Notes: generated by a model not told the origin, from the letters alone. Counted from the first letter of the stretch, positions 43,364 to 53,083 are shown. The stretch is DNA of 64,000 bases from Labrys monachus (GCF_030814655.1 NZ_JAUSVK010000001.1:1569501-1633500), one strand, 5' to 3'. Program-made: numbers and translations.

Positions 43364-44299
43364 ATGAAATTCGATCGCAATCTGCTGCTCTTCCTCGTCC
43401 TCTGCGCGATCTGGGGCACGACCTGGATCGGCATCAAGGCCGGGGTCGAGGCGGTTCCGCCGCTCTTCTTCGCGGGCACACGCTTCACGACGGCCGGCTT
43501 CGTCATGCTCGCGGCCTGCGTGCTGGGCGGCCGGATGCCGTCGGTCGCTCGGCGCGATTGGCCGAGGCTGGCCGGAACCAGCCTGCTGATGATCACCTTC
43601 TGCTACGCGCCGCTGTTCTGGGGCATGCTCTATGTCGATTCCGGCACGGCCGCCGTGCTCGAAATGTCCCTCACGCCGATCGCGCTGATGGGCTTTGCGG
43701 TACTGCTCGGGGAGGAGGCGTTCGACCGCCGGCGGGCGGGGGCGATCGCGCTCGGCATTTGCGGCCTCGCCGTCCTGTTCGGCCCGACGGCCTACAGGGG
43801 CTGGCTCATCCGCTCCGGCACCGACGCGGCGGGCATGATGCGTGTCCTCGGTGCGGCGGCGGTCGCCTTCGCGGCGATCACCTATGCCTGGGGCTCCGTC
43901 GCCGCCCGTCCCCTGCTCAGGACCTACCCCTCGCTGCTCGTGGCCGGCGTCACCACCTTTGCCGGCGGCGGTGTCCTCCTCGCGCTGTCGCTGGCGTTCG
44001 AGCCGGGAGCGGCCGCCGCCCTGTCGGGGCGGTGGGGCCTTGCGGCGTGGAGCGGCTGGCTCTTCCTCGTGCTGTTCGGCTCGCTCCTCGGCTACACGAT
44101 GTATATGCGCCTCCTCAGGGATATCGGCGCCACCCGGGCCGGCACCTATGCCTTCGTTTCGCCGGTCGTCGCCGTCCTGCTCGGCATGGCGTTCTTCGGC
44201 GAGCAGTTGCGCATGCTCGACGTCCTCGGCATGGCGATCATGCTGCTGGCGGCGGCGCTTGCGATGTTCGAAAGCGGGGCGCGCGCAGAAACCGCCTGA
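43364..44299 (+). CDS. EamA/DMT-superfamily transporter
   Basis: 311 aa with ten hydrophobic helices in two EamA repeats. The start FDRNLLLFLVLCAIWGTTWI and the helix GVEAVPPLFFAGTRF are typical. DMT proteins usually export amino acids, nucleosides or drugs; the substrate is unknown. The ATG at 43364 follows GGGAGGGCC; an earlier in-frame start would overlap the operator region. It is divergent from the CGNR regulator. Confidence 0.88.
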   Translation: MKFDRNLLLFLVLCAIWGTTWIGIKAGVEAVPPLFFAGTRFTTAGFVMLAACVLGGRMPSVARRDWPRLAGTSLLMITFCYAPLFWGMLYVDSGTAAVLEMSLTPIALMGFAVLLGEEAFDRRRAGAIALGICGLAVLFGPTAYRGWLIRSGTDAAGMMRVLGAAAVAFAAITYAWGSVAARPLLRTYPSLLVAGVTTFAGGGVLLALSLAFEPGAAAALSGRWGLAAWSGWLFLVLFGSLLGYTMYMRLLRDIGATRAGTYAFVSPVVAVLLGMAFFGEQLRMLDVLGMAIMLLAAALAMFESGARAETA

Positions 44300-44371
44300 T
44301 GACGGCGATCCTCGGCGACGCGATGGACGAGGAGCACGCCGGCCCGCCGACCGGACGCCGCAGCAGCAGCG

Positions 44372-46231
44372 TCAGACCGCTTCTTCCTTCGGCGCCTCCT
44401 GCCTCGCATCCTGGCCGGAACGCTGTTCGGCCGGCTTCTTGGAATGCATCAAATTGTGCACGGTGTTGATGAGGCCGACATGCGAGAAGGCCTGCGGGAA
44501 ATTGCCGAGCTGGCGGCCGAGCGGGCCGCTATATTCCTCCGCCAGCAGGCCGACATCGTTGCGCAGAGCCAGCAGCCTGCGCAGGAGCGTCTCGGCGTCG
44601 CCGAGCCGGCCGAGGAGCGCATAGGCATCCGCCAGCCAGAAGCTGCAGGCCAGAAAGGCGCCCTCGCGGGTGGGCAGGTTCCGCTCGACCAGGCCGGGGT
44701 CGTGGCGCAGCACGAAGCCGCCGGCCATCATGCGCTGCTCGATGGCCGCGATCGTGCCGTGGAGGCGGGGATCGTCCGGCGGCAGGAAGCCGGTCATCGG
44801 AACCAGGAGCAGGCTGGCGTCGAGCAGATCCGACCCGTACCAGGCGACGAAACTGTCGATGTTCCGGTCGAAGCCCCGGGCACAGACGTCGCGATGGATC
44901 GCATCGCGCGTCTGGCGCCACCGCTCCGAGGGACCTTCGAGCCCGAACGTCTCGACCATGCGGACGGCCCGGTCATAGGCGACCCAGCACATGATCTTGG
45001 AATGGGTGTAGTGCCTGGGCTCGTCGCGCGATTCCCAGATGCCGTGGTCCGGCTTGGACCATCGCCCGTCGAGCTCGTGCAGCAGGGCCTGGACCAGGGC
45101 CCATCCGGTCGCGTCGAGGGCGAGGCCGCCCTTCAGGCCCTGGTAGAAGCTGTCGATCACCTCGCCATAGACGTCCAGCTGCATCTGGCCGGCGGCGGCA
45201 TTGCCGATGCGGACCGGCCGGGAGCCCTCATAGCCGGGGAGCCAGTCGGCGGTCCATTCGGAGAGCCGCCGTTCGCCGGCGAGGCCATACATGATCTGGA
45301 CGGCGGCGGGATTTCCCGCGATGGCGCGCTGCAGCCAGTCGCGCCAGGCCTTGGCCTCGTCGAAGAAACCGGCATTCATCAGGGCCATCAGCGTCAGCGT
45401 CGCGTCGCGCAGCCAGCAGAAGCGGTAATCCCAGTTCCTCGCCTCGCCGAGCGTCTCGGGAAGCGAGGTGGTGGGCGCGGCCACGATGCCGCCGGTCGGC
45501 GCATAAATGAGGGCCTTGAGCGTGATCAAGGACCGGGCGATGATCTTCTTCGCGGCGGGTTCGGCGTTGGAGCGCCCCAGCCATTCGGTCCATTGCGCCT
45601 GCGTCCTGGCCAGTGCCTCGTCCGGATCGATGGCGGGGGGCGGCGGCAGGTGGGAACGCCCGTAGGACATGACGAACGAGACCGTCTCTCCTTCGGCCAC
45701 GGTGAATTCCCCCACGGTCTTCATGCCGACGCCGCGAAGCGCGACCGTCGTCCGCAGGACCACCATGTCGGGGCCGGCGACCGCCTGGAGCGCGCCGTCG
45801 GGCGTGCGCGAGACCCAGGGAACGTCGGCCCCATAGCCGAAGCGCAGCACGAATTCGGTGGTCATCCGCACCGACCCGCTTTCGCCCGTGACCTGGCGGA
45901 TCAATTCGATGCCGTTGCGCAGGGGCATGAAATCGGTGACGCGCACCGTCCCGGCCTGCGTGGCGAAGCGTGTATCCAGAATGAGGGTGTCGCCGCGATA
46001 GGAGCGCTCGACCGACAGGATCGAGGCTTCCTCCGGCGCGATCAGCCAGCGCCCGTTGTCCGGTGAGCCGAGCAGGGCTGCAAAGCAGGCATCGGAATCG
46101 AAGCGGGGCCAGCACAGCCAGTCGATCGAGCCGTTTCGGCCGACCAGGGCGGCCGATTCGCAGTCCCCGATCATCGCATAGTCTTCGATACGGCCGGCTG
46201 AGGAGGCGGGAGGTCGTTTCGATACGTGCAA
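44372..46231 (-). CDS. Glycoside hydrolase family 15 (glucoamylase/trehalase-like)
   Basis: 619 aa from a TTG at 46231 preceded by AAGGAAG. N-terminal beta-sandwich domain with RIEDYAMIGDCESAALVGRN and GSIDWLCWPRFDSDACFAAL, then the (alpha/alpha)6 catalytic barrel: GEARNWDYRFCWLRDATLTL and WESRDEPRHYTHSKIMCW, the segment holding a catalytic Glu. Bacterial proteins of this type hydrolyse alpha-glucosides or trehalose. No signal peptide, so cytoplasmic. An ATG at MIGDCES would cut conserved residues. Confidence 0.9.
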   Translation of the reverse strand: MHVSKRPPASSAGRIEDYAMIGDCESAALVGRNGSIDWLCWPRFDSDACFAALLGSPDNGRWLIAPEEASILSVERSYRGDTLILDTRFATQAGTVRVTDFMPLRNGIELIRQVTGESGSVRMTTEFVLRFGYGADVPWVSRTPDGALQAVAGPDMVVLRTTVALRGVGMKTVGEFTVAEGETVSFVMSYGRSHLPPPPAIDPDEALARTQAQWTEWLGRSNAEPAAKKIIARSLITLKALIYAPTGGIVAAPTTSLPETLGEARNWDYRFCWLRDATLTLMALMNAGFFDEAKAWRDWLQRAIAGNPAAVQIMYGLAGERRLSEWTADWLPGYEGSRPVRIGNAAAGQMQLDVYGEVIDSFYQGLKGGLALDATGWALVQALLHELDGRWSKPDHGIWESRDEPRHYTHSKIMCWVAYDRAVRMVETFGLEGPSERWRQTRDAIHRDVCARGFDRNIDSFVAWYGSDLLDASLLLVPMTGFLPPDDPRLHGTIAAIEQRMMAGGFVLRHDPGLVERNLPTREGAFLACSFWLADAYALLGRLGDAETLLRRLLALRNDVGLLAEEYSGPLGRQLGNFPQAFSHVGLINTVHNLMHSKKPAEQRSGQDARQEAPKEEAV

Positions 46232-46321
46232 GGAAGCTTCCTTTCGGATCACGACACCGCAGCCGCTCCGGCTTCCCGGAAGAAGCGCCGACGGTCTCAT
46301 CCGCTCCCTGCGACGGATGCC

Positions 46322-46894
46322 TCAGGCCTGGTAGGCCTTGAGGCGCCCGAAGGTCAATCGATGATGCTGCGTCGGTCCATGAACCTCGATCGCATAGGTA
46401 TGTTCCGGAGTGCCGTAGCCCATATGGCGCTCGAAGCCATAGGCCGGGAATTCGGCGGCGAGCCGGACCATCAGATTGTCGCGCGTGACCTTGGCGATGA
46501 TCGAGGCTGCCGAAATGGCCGGCACCAGCGCATCGCCGTCCACGATGGCACGCGCGGGAAGATCGAGCCCATGGGGCACGTCCTTGCCGTCGATCTCCAC
46601 CGATGACGGGCGGACCGACAGGCCGCGGACGGCACGACGCATCGCGTCGAGCGTGGCGACGCGTATGTTGAGCCGTTCGATCGTGGCCGGTCCGGCGAAG
46701 GCGACGGAAACCGCGATCGCCGACCCCATGATGTCCCGGTAGAGCGCCTGGCGCCTGGCCGCCGTCAGCACCTTGGAATCGGCGAGGCCGGCCGGGATAT
46801 GGGCAGGATCCAGGATGACCGCTGCCGCAGCGACCGGCCCGGCCAACGGCCCGCGTCCCGCTTCGTCGACACCGGCGATAAAACTGTTTGTCAT
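46322..46894 (-). CDS. rnhB: Ribonuclease HII
   Basis: 190 aa. Cleaves RNA in RNA-DNA hybrids and single ribonucleotides in DNA. Metal-binding motif GVDEAGRGPLAGPV, then LADSKVL, EIDGKDVP and VDGDALVPAISAASIIAKVT, all conserved. A short C-terminal end (TFGRLKAYQA) matches the family. It lies 91 bases upstream of the GH15 gene on the same strand. Confidence 0.95.
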   Translation of the reverse strand: MTNSFIAGVDEAGRGPLAGPVAAAAVILDPAHIPAGLADSKVLTAARRQALYRDIMGSAIAVSVAFAGPATIERLNIRVATLDAMRRAVRGLSVRPSSVEIDGKDVPHGLDLPARAIVDGDALVPAISAASIIAKVTRDNLMVRLAAEFPAYGFERHMGYGTPEHTYAIEVHGPTQHHRLTFGRLKAYQA

Positions 46895-47095
46895 GTTTCG
46901 GCGTTAGATCATTTAGGGCATGATATCCAGCCGTTCGTGCGATGCTCCCCAAAACTCTTCTTGATTTAGGCTGGCCTCATGCGAAAACTGGAGCATACTC
47001 CCAGGCAAGGCAGGCGGCGACCGAAGGACCGGGAACCGATCGACGGCGTTTCGGTTCCGGACGCGAACGCCCGAAGCCAACAAGAGACAGGTATC

Positions 47096-47647
47096 ATGGT
47101 GAGGCAGGCTGTGACTCAAGAAGCTGTGACCCGAGAAGATGCAACCGACATCGCGGCTCCGGCCGCTCCTGTTTCCGAGGCGCCCAAGCAGCAGGCATCC
47201 GCCATCGACGGCGTGGAGGGCGTGCGGGATACCGTGTTCGACCGGCTCGTGCGCGAGGAGGAGGACATCATCGGGCTCCTCGCCTTCTCGCTGTCGATGC
47301 AGAACAAGCGCGACTGGCTGGCCGCCTTCCACCAGGAAGTCGGGCGTGATCCCAACAGCGCCGAGCTTGCCGCCTACGACATCGGCGAGCGGATCGAGCG
47401 CCGGCTCGCGACCTACCGCAAGCTCGCCGAGAACGCGCTTTCCGGCAACGCCTTCTGGGCCTCGGCCTCCCTCACGCCGGTGAGCGAACTGCCGGGCGCT
47501 CCGATGGTGGAGCCCACGGCGGGACCGTCCACGACGCCTGTGGGGCGTCCGTCCCGCTTCGGCGGCAGCGCCTTCGCCATGCTTTTCGGCCTCGTCGTCA
47601 TCGCCGCGGTGGCGGTGGTCGCCTCGCGCCATTATTGGGGCGCCTGA
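47096..47647 (+). CDS. Hypothetical protein with C-terminal membrane anchor
   Basis: 183 aa, no family recognised with certainty. The middle (VFDRLVREEEDIIGLLAFSL, then HQEVGRDPNSAELAAYDIGE) looks like a compact helical cytoplasmic domain. A Pro/Thr/Gly-rich linker precedes one C-terminal hydrophobic helix (AMLFGLVVIAAVAVVA), giving a tail-anchored layout. The ATG at 47096 follows AGACAGG; the earlier in-frame codons at 46979 have no ribosome site. It is divergent from rnhB and converges on the radical SAM gene. Confidence 0.65.
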   Translation: MVRQAVTQEAVTREDATDIAAPAAPVSEAPKQQASAIDGVEGVRDTVFDRLVREEEDIIGLLAFSLSMQNKRDWLAAFHQEVGRDPNSAELAAYDIGERIERRLATYRKLAENALSGNAFWASASLTPVSELPGAPMVEPTAGPSTTPVGRPSRFGGSAFAMLFGLVVIAAVAVVASRHYWGA

Positions 47648-47652
47648 CGGCG

Positions 47653-48777
47653 TCAGAACAGCGACAGCTGGTCTCCGGCCCGGCTCGGCCGGACGAAGAG
47701 ATCGGTGCGGAGCTTGAGCCGCCGCGCGTTGAGGCCAAGCCGGGCGGCCGCCAGTTCGAAGCGCCGGCCGACGGTCCAGGCATAGGGCCCGGTGCCCGTC
47801 ATGCGCAGGCCCCAGCGCGAATCATAGTCCTTGCCGTCGCGCGTCGAATGCACGAGCGAGAACACATGGTTGAGCGCGTCCGGGCGATGCTCGGCGAGCC
47901 ATTCGCGCATCAGGCCGCTGACCTCGAGCGGCAGGCGCAGCATGACGTAGCCGCCCTCGCGCGCCCCGGCGGCGTGCGCCGCGTCCAGGATGCGCTCGAT
48001 CTCCGCATCGTTGATGCGCGGGATGACCGGCGCGACCATGACGGCGACGGGAATGCCGGCCTCGGCCAATTGCCGGATCGCCTTCAGGCGCAGGGACGGC
48101 GTCGCCGCACGCGGCTCGAGCGAACGGGCGAGCCCGGCGTCCAGCGTCGTCACCGAAAGGGCGACCTTGGCGAGGCCGCGCTCGGCCATGCGCGCGAGAA
48201 TGTCGATGTCGCGGGTGACCAGACCCGACTTGGTGACGATGCCGACCGGGTGGTTGGTGCGGTCGAGCACCTCCAATATCGAGCGCGTGATGCGGCGCTG
48301 GCGCTCGATCGGCTGGTAGGGATCTGTGTTGGTGCCCATCGCGATCGTCTTCGGCTGATAGTTCTTCGCCGCCAGCTCCTTTTCCAGCAGCGCGGCCGCA
48401 TTCGGCTTGGCGAAGAGCCTCGTCTCGAAGTCGAGGCCGGGCGAAAGACCCATATGGGCGTGGGTCGGGCGCGCGAAGCAATAGACACAGCCATGCTCGC
48501 AGCCGCGATAGGGATTGATGGACCGGTCGAAGGAGATGTCGGGCGAATCGTTGAAGGTGATGATCTTGCGCGCCTGCTCGTCCTGCACCTCGGTGCGCAG
48601 GGGCGGCAGTTCCTCCGTCGAGTTCCAGCCGTCATCCTCGGCGAAACGGGCGAGGCTCTCGAAGCGGCCGCTCGCATTCGACGCCGAACCGCGCCCGCGC
48701 CGCCTGTCGATGTCGACCAGCGTCGACCCGATGGGGGCGGGTGCGACGAGGGATTGTCTGGTTGCCGGCACGCCCAT
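47653..48777 (-). CDS. PA0069-family radical SAM protein
   Basis: 374 aa. The 4Fe-4S cluster cysteines are in CEHGCVYCFARPTHAHMG, a variant of the radical SAM C-x3-C-x2-C motif. The family resembles spore photoproduct lyase and Rv2578c; no reaction is known. Other recognised parts are NPYRGCEHGC, AMGTNTDPYQPIERQRRITR and SVTTLDAGLARSLEPRAATP. It is the only member of its transcript; the glycosyltransferase gene is divergent. Confidence 0.88.
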   Translation of the reverse strand: MGVPATRQSLVAPAPIGSTLVDIDRRRGRGSASNASGRFESLARFAEDDGWNSTEELPPLRTEVQDEQARKIITFNDSPDISFDRSINPYRGCEHGCVYCFARPTHAHMGLSPGLDFETRLFAKPNAAALLEKELAAKNYQPKTIAMGTNTDPYQPIERQRRITRSILEVLDRTNHPVGIVTKSGLVTRDIDILARMAERGLAKVALSVTTLDAGLARSLEPRAATPSLRLKAIRQLAEAGIPVAVMVAPVIPRINDAEIERILDAAHAAGAREGGYVMLRLPLEVSGLMREWLAEHRPDALNHVFSLVHSTRDGKDYDSRWGLRMTGTGPYAWTVGRRFELAAARLGLNARRLKLRTDLFVRPSRAGDQLSLF

Positions 48778-48959
48778 GGAAGCCTCCGCGAATCATCTTG
48801 TCTTTTCCGATTAGAACAAAAAGAGAACATCGATGCAAGCGGACATGAAATGCCGATTATTTACGCAGTTTCCGCCCCTGTTCCCGCTGCCGCTCCCCTG
48901 CGCGGCGTGATATGCGGGCCAAATCGGGAGCCGCCGGAAACCGCCGGAAAACCATTTCC

Positions 48960-49478
48960 ATGATCAGTGTCGTCATCGCCGCCAAGGACCAGGAATATGC
49001 GCTGGCCGAGACCCTGGCGGCCCTCGTCCCCGCGGCGGCGGAAGGCTTCGTACGGGAGGTCGTCGTGGCCGACGGCGGCTCCACGGACGGCACGCTGATC
49101 GTCGCCGACGCAGTGGGCTGCGTCATCGTCGCGGGTGACGCGGCCGCGGGCCTGCGGGCGGCGCGCAGCGAATGGGTGCTGCTGATCGCCCCGGGCATAA
49201 GGCTGGAAGCGGACTGGTTCCGCGAGGCCGGCGTCACGCTGCACCGGCTGCAGCGCGGCGGGCAGCGGGTGTCGGCCCTGTTTCGCTGCGTGGTGGACGA
49301 CCAGGGCTGGCGGGCGCGGCTGAGCGAGATAGGGCTGAAATTTTCGCGCACGCGCCGCCGGCGCCAGGCGGTGCTGGCGCCCCGGGCGGCCCTGCTGCGG
49401 GGCGAGAAACTGATGGCCTACACCTTGCGGGCGAGGGCCTTCAGCGGCGGAGAGGCAGCTCCCTTCGGAAGGGCGTGA
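48960..49478 (+). CDS. Small family-2-like glycosyltransferase
   Basis: 172 aa, short compared with the usual 220-300. GT-A fold start MISVVIAAKDQEYALAETLA and the nucleotide-sugar motif VVVADGGSTDGTLIVADA are clear. The donor and acceptor sites after residue 90 are compressed: no second DxD was found, and the C-terminal part is Arg-rich (FSRTRRRRQ). It may be a minimal enzyme or a degraded one. It converges with the metallopeptidase gene 15 bases downstream. Confidence 0.75.
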   Translation: MISVVIAAKDQEYALAETLAALVPAAAEGFVREVVVADGGSTDGTLIVADAVGCVIVAGDAAAGLRAARSEWVLLIAPGIRLEADWFREAGVTLHRLQRGGQRVSALFRCVVDDQGWRARLSEIGLKFSRTRRRRQAVLAPRAALLRGEKLMAYTLRARAFSGGEAAPFGRA

Positions 49479-49493
49479 CCGGAGCGTGCCGCT

Positions 49494-50414
49494 TCAGAGC
49501 TGCTGGGCGCGGAAGGTGTTGCAGGACGACATGGTCCCGCTCTGCAGGCCGGCGCTGAACCAGCGCTGGCGCTGCGCCGACGTGCCGTGGGTGAAGCTGT
49601 CCGGCACGACATAGCCGCGCGCCTTCTTCTGCAGCATGTCGTCGCCGATGGCGTTCGCGGTCTGCAGCGCAGCCTCGACGTCGCCCTGCTCGATGAACTT
49701 GAAGTCCCTCTGCGTGCGGTTGGCCCAGACGCCGGCAAGGCAGTCGGCCTGCAGCTCGAGCCGAACGGAGAGCGCGTTGGCGCCGGATTCGCTCGCTTGC
49801 TGCTGCGCCTGATGCACCTGCGAGAGAATGCCGAGCAGGTCCTGCACGTGATGGCCGACCTCATGCGCGATCACATAGGCCTGGGCGAAGGCGCAGGCGC
49901 CCTGCGCCGCGGGGCAGGCGTTGAAGCGGTTGCGCATCTCGTCGAAGAACTCGGTGTCGAGATAGACCTTCTTGTCGTTCGGGCAATAGAAGGGGCCCAT
50001 CGCCGACTGCGCGGTGCCGCAGGCCGAACGCGTGGCGCCGCTGAACAGGACGAGAGCCGTCGGCGTGTAGGCGCGGCCGGCGTTCTGCTCCTTGAAGATC
50101 TCGGTCCAGGTATCCTCCGTCGATCCCAGCACCTTGCGGACGAACTGGCCGGACGGATCGTTCGGGCCGCCGACCTGGCTGGCCGGCCGCGTCTGCTGCT
50201 GGGTGACCGTCTGCCCGCCGCCGTTGACGGTCTCATAGCCGTTGATGAGCGTCGCGGGGTTGATGCCGGTGAAATAGGAGATCAGGAGGACGATGACGAT
50301 GCCCCCGATGCCGAGCCCGCCGCGCCCGATGGGAAAACCGCCGCCACCGCTGCCGCCATCGGAACCGCGCCGATCCTCGACATTGTCGGATGAACGAAAA
50401 TCGTCGAGTTTCAT
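49494..50414 (-). CDS. YpfJ-family neutral zinc metallopeptidase
   Basis: 306 aa. The zinc motif HEVGHH is in AYVIAHEVGHHVQDLLG, with the downstream acidic ligand in RLELQADCLAGVWA. A Gly-rich cytoplasmic N-terminus (RRGSDGGSGGGGFPIG) leads to one membrane helix (IGGIVIVLLISYF), so the peptidase domain faces the periplasm. The start MKLDDFRSSDNVEDRRG is the usual family N-terminus. Function is not established. Confidence 0.9.
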   Translation of the reverse strand: MKLDDFRSSDNVEDRRGSDGGSGGGGFPIGRGGLGIGGIVIVLLISYFTGINPATLINGYETVNGGGQTVTQQQTRPASQVGGPNDPSGQFVRKVLGSTEDTWTEIFKEQNAGRAYTPTALVLFSGATRSACGTAQSAMGPFYCPNDKKVYLDTEFFDEMRNRFNACPAAQGACAFAQAYVIAHEVGHHVQDLLGILSQVHQAQQQASESGANALSVRLELQADCLAGVWANRTQRDFKFIEQGDVEAALQTANAIGDDMLQKKARGYVVPDSFTHGTSAQRQRWFSAGLQSGTMSSCNTFRAQQL

Positions 50415-50706
50415 TGCTCTGCTCCGATGTCTTCCCCAGGGGATTTCAATCCGCCCGAACTCGTCATGCATCCTACCGCAATTTAAGGCAGACGCCGCGA
50501 TTTTCACAAAGTCCAGCCCGGTCTTGCGGGCACCGAAGCATCGACGCCGCTATCGAGCGAAAGTTCCGCGCCCGCATGCAGCTCCTTCCATATCAAGCCG
50601 CGGGCGCCTCGATGCACGTCCCGGGCGCCGCGCGCTCGATGGCCCCTGTCGAGCGGGCCTCCTCCGGCCGGCCGCGACAGGGCCGGCCCCGGGCATGTTC
50701 GGCGGC
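50415..50706. other. Intergenic stretch with a hairpin after the uracil-DNA glycosylase gene
   Basis: About 290 bases with no supported gene. GGCCGGCC-(7 bases)-GGCCGGCC at 50666-50688 forms a strong stem just past the glycosylase stop on the minus strand and may terminate it. The rest contains the metallopeptidase upstream region. Confidence 0.45.
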
Positions 50707-51540
50707 TCAGCCTTCCCCGATCGCCGCGCGGATGGCGCGAAAGTCGCGCCAGGCCAGCCTCTTCTGCAAGGGCTGGCGCAGCAGATAGGCCGGATGCAGC
50801 GTGGCGACGGCGCGCCTCGGGGCGCCGCCGATCTCGTGGTCGATCCAGCGGCCGCGCAGCTTCAGGATGCCGTCGGTCACGCCCAGCAGCGTCTGCGCGC
50901 TGCGGGCGCCGAGGCACACCAGGATCTTCGGATTCACCAATTCGATCTGCCGTTCGATGAAGGGGCGGCAGATCGTGGTCTCCTGCGGGGTCGGGTCGCG
51001 GTTGCCCGGCGGGCGCCAGGGGACGATGTTGGCGATATAGACCTTGGTGCGGTCGAGCCCGATTGCCGCCAGCATGCTGTCGAGCAACTGGCCGGACCGC
51101 CCGACGAACGGCTTTCCCTGCAGGTCCTCGTCACGGCCCGGCGCTTCGCCGACGAACATCACCCGGGCATCCGGCACGCCGTCGGAGAAGACGAGGCGCG
51201 TCGCCGTCGCCTTGAGCGCGCAGCCTTCGAAACGGTCGAGGATGTCGCGCAGCTCCTCCAGGGACTGCGCGGCGCCCGCCTGCTCGCGGGCGGCGAGCAC
51301 CACCGCGTCGGGGGCCGCCGTCAGCAGGGAAGGGGCGGGGGCGGCGACGCGCGGCGGCGCCGCCGCGGGCTGCGAAGCCGGTGCCGGGCTCGGCATGCGG
51401 GCCGGAGCGGAAGCGGCGGCCGCCGCGCTCTCGGCGAAGCGGTCCGCCGGCGTCTCGTCGACGGGCACGTCGACGCCCATTTCCGCGTACCAGCGCAGCA
51501 GCGCGATGACTTCTTCCGGTGAGGCTGGCAATGACGGCAT
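50707..51540 (-). CDS. Uracil-DNA glycosylase, family 4-like
   Basis: 277 aa. Removes uracil from DNA. Motif 1 is GEAPGRDEDLQGKPFVGRSG, then NIVPWRPPGNRDPTP and the C-terminal HPAYLLRQP. About 90 N-terminal residues are Pro/Ala-rich and variable. Family 4 enzymes carry a 4Fe-4S cluster with C-x2-C; here the first cysteine position is Phe (RFEGCALK), with the other Cys in TTIC and ILVC present. The ATG at 51540 is chosen (MPSLPASPEEV). It is divergent from the SleB-like gene. Confidence 0.9.
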   Translation of the reverse strand: MPSLPASPEEVIALLRWYAEMGVDVPVDETPADRFAESAAAAASAPARMPSPAPASQPAAAPPRVAAPAPSLLTAAPDAVVLAAREQAGAAQSLEELRDILDRFEGCALKATATRLVFSDGVPDARVMFVGEAPGRDEDLQGKPFVGRSGQLLDSMLAAIGLDRTKVYIANIVPWRPPGNRDPTPQETTICRPFIERQIELVNPKILVCLGARSAQTLLGVTDGILKLRGRWIDHEIGGAPRRAVATLHPAYLLRQPLQKRLAWRDFRAIRAAIGEG

Positions 51541-51700
51541 GCCGCCAGGATAGAGCAAAGCCCGGCGGGTTTGAACTGCGATCTGCCGGGAGCCGGCGGG
51601 CGGCCAGGCCCGCCGGCGTCGTTAACCGCCCATCAAGGTTAATGCCGCATCACTGGACGCACCGGCACCGACAGCCGGCTTCAACGAGCGAGCCCCGCCT

Positions 51701-53083
51701 ATGGTCGCATGGCGTCGACCCCTCATCATCGCGCTCCTGATCGGCGCCGGCATCACCACCACGGTGACGTATCGCCGGCTCACGGCGGTGACGGCGGTGC
51801 CACCGGCCTCTTCCGAGCGCGGCGCGCTCGACCGTGGGCTGACGACCTTCGCCGCCCTGCACGGGCCCGTGATGCAGGCGGGGCTCTTCCAGATGCCGCT
51901 GCTGAGCCTCTCCGACATGCGCTCCGTGCCGCGCTCGGCGATGGGGCCCATCTTTGCCTCGCTCCCTTCGTCCGCCTCGTTGATCCCGTCGCCGGACCGC
52001 AGCGACGATGTCGCCATGCCCGATGACGTCGATCCGCCGGGCCTGCCGATTCACGACGGCATGAAGGACGGGGCGACCGCGTGGCCCGAGGTCATGCGCG
52101 GCGGCAAGGGCGACCTCGACGCCGATCCGCAGCCTCTCGACGACGTCGCTCACCTGGTCTCGGCCGGGTCCTACCTCCTTCTGCCTCCGCAAGGCGCCGT
52201 GCCGATGGCCCGGCTGTCGCGCAAGCTGCAGGGACCTGCGAGCGCCGAAGGGCTCGAGCCGTTCCGGCCGACCCGGATGAGCGCGGCGCTGGCGACCCGG
52301 TTGGCGCAACGCTTCGCCCGGAACGAAACCCGCATGGGCGGCGCCGACGGTGCCGTTCCGCTCTATCATTCGCTCGCACCGGCGGGCGGCACCTCGCCGG
52401 CGGCGAGCCGCCCCGATCTCGCCAGCCTGGAGCGCAGCGCGACACATGCGGAGGATGGCGCCCCCGTCGAGATGGCGCTGGCCGGCCCCGAGGCGGGCGA
52501 GCCGGTGATCACGCTCGCCAGCGTCCATCCCACCACGCCGGACGGGGCCTCCCCGATGCCGGACCTCGGCGACGACGAGGGGCTTACCGAGGCCCAGAAG
52601 AAATCCCGCATCGCGGGTCTTCCCGGCCTCGACGACGGCAAGGCGCGGCCGCTCGATCTGCCGCCCGTCGCCTTCACCAGGGCGCAGACCTGCCTCGCCA
52701 CCGCGATCTATTTCGAAGCGCGGGGCGAGAGCCGGGAAGGACAGGTCGCGGTGGCCCAGGTCGTCATCAACCGCCTGCGCTCGCCCTTCTATCCGAAGAA
52801 TGTCTGCGACGTGGTCTATCAGGGCGCGAGCAACCGCCGCTATGGCGGCTGCCAATTCTCCTTCGCATGCGACGGCGTCGCCGACAGGATCACCGAGAAG
52901 GAGCCGTGGGAACAGGCGCTCACCATCGCTGCCCGGGTGATGAATGCGCAGGACTGGATTCCCGAAATCGGCAATGCCACGCATTACCATGCCGACTATG
53001 TCCGGCCGCGCTGGGTGCGCGACATGACCGAGAAGGACAGGATCGGCAAGCACATCTTCTATCGCGTGAAATGGTGGGCCTGA
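51701..53083 (+). CDS. Cell wall hydrolase, SleB-like
   Basis: 460 aa. N-terminal membrane anchor or signal (RPLIIALLIGAGITTTVTY), a long Pro/Ala/Asp-rich low-complexity stretch to about residue 320, and a C-terminal SleB-type hydrolase domain of about 130 residues. The catalytic Glu is in AIYFEARGES; also seen are QVVINRLRSPFYP and YGGCQFSFACDG. It probably remodels peptidoglycan in the periplasm. Long alphaproteobacterial SleB proteins of this form are common. Confidence 0.88.
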   Translation: MVAWRRPLIIALLIGAGITTTVTYRRLTAVTAVPPASSERGALDRGLTTFAALHGPVMQAGLFQMPLLSLSDMRSVPRSAMGPIFASLPSSASLIPSPDRSDDVAMPDDVDPPGLPIHDGMKDGATAWPEVMRGGKGDLDADPQPLDDVAHLVSAGSYLLLPPQGAVPMARLSRKLQGPASAEGLEPFRPTRMSAALATRLAQRFARNETRMGGADGAVPLYHSLAPAGGTSPAASRPDLASLERSATHAEDGAPVEMALAGPEAGEPVITLASVHPTTPDGASPMPDLGDDEGLTEAQKKSRIAGLPGLDDGKARPLDLPPVAFTRAQTCLATAIYFEARGESREGQVAVAQVVINRLRSPFYPKNVCDVVYQGASNRRYGGCQFSFACDGVADRITEKEPWEQALTIAARVMNAQDWIPEIGNATHYHADYVRPRWVRDMTEKDRIGKHIFYRVKWWA

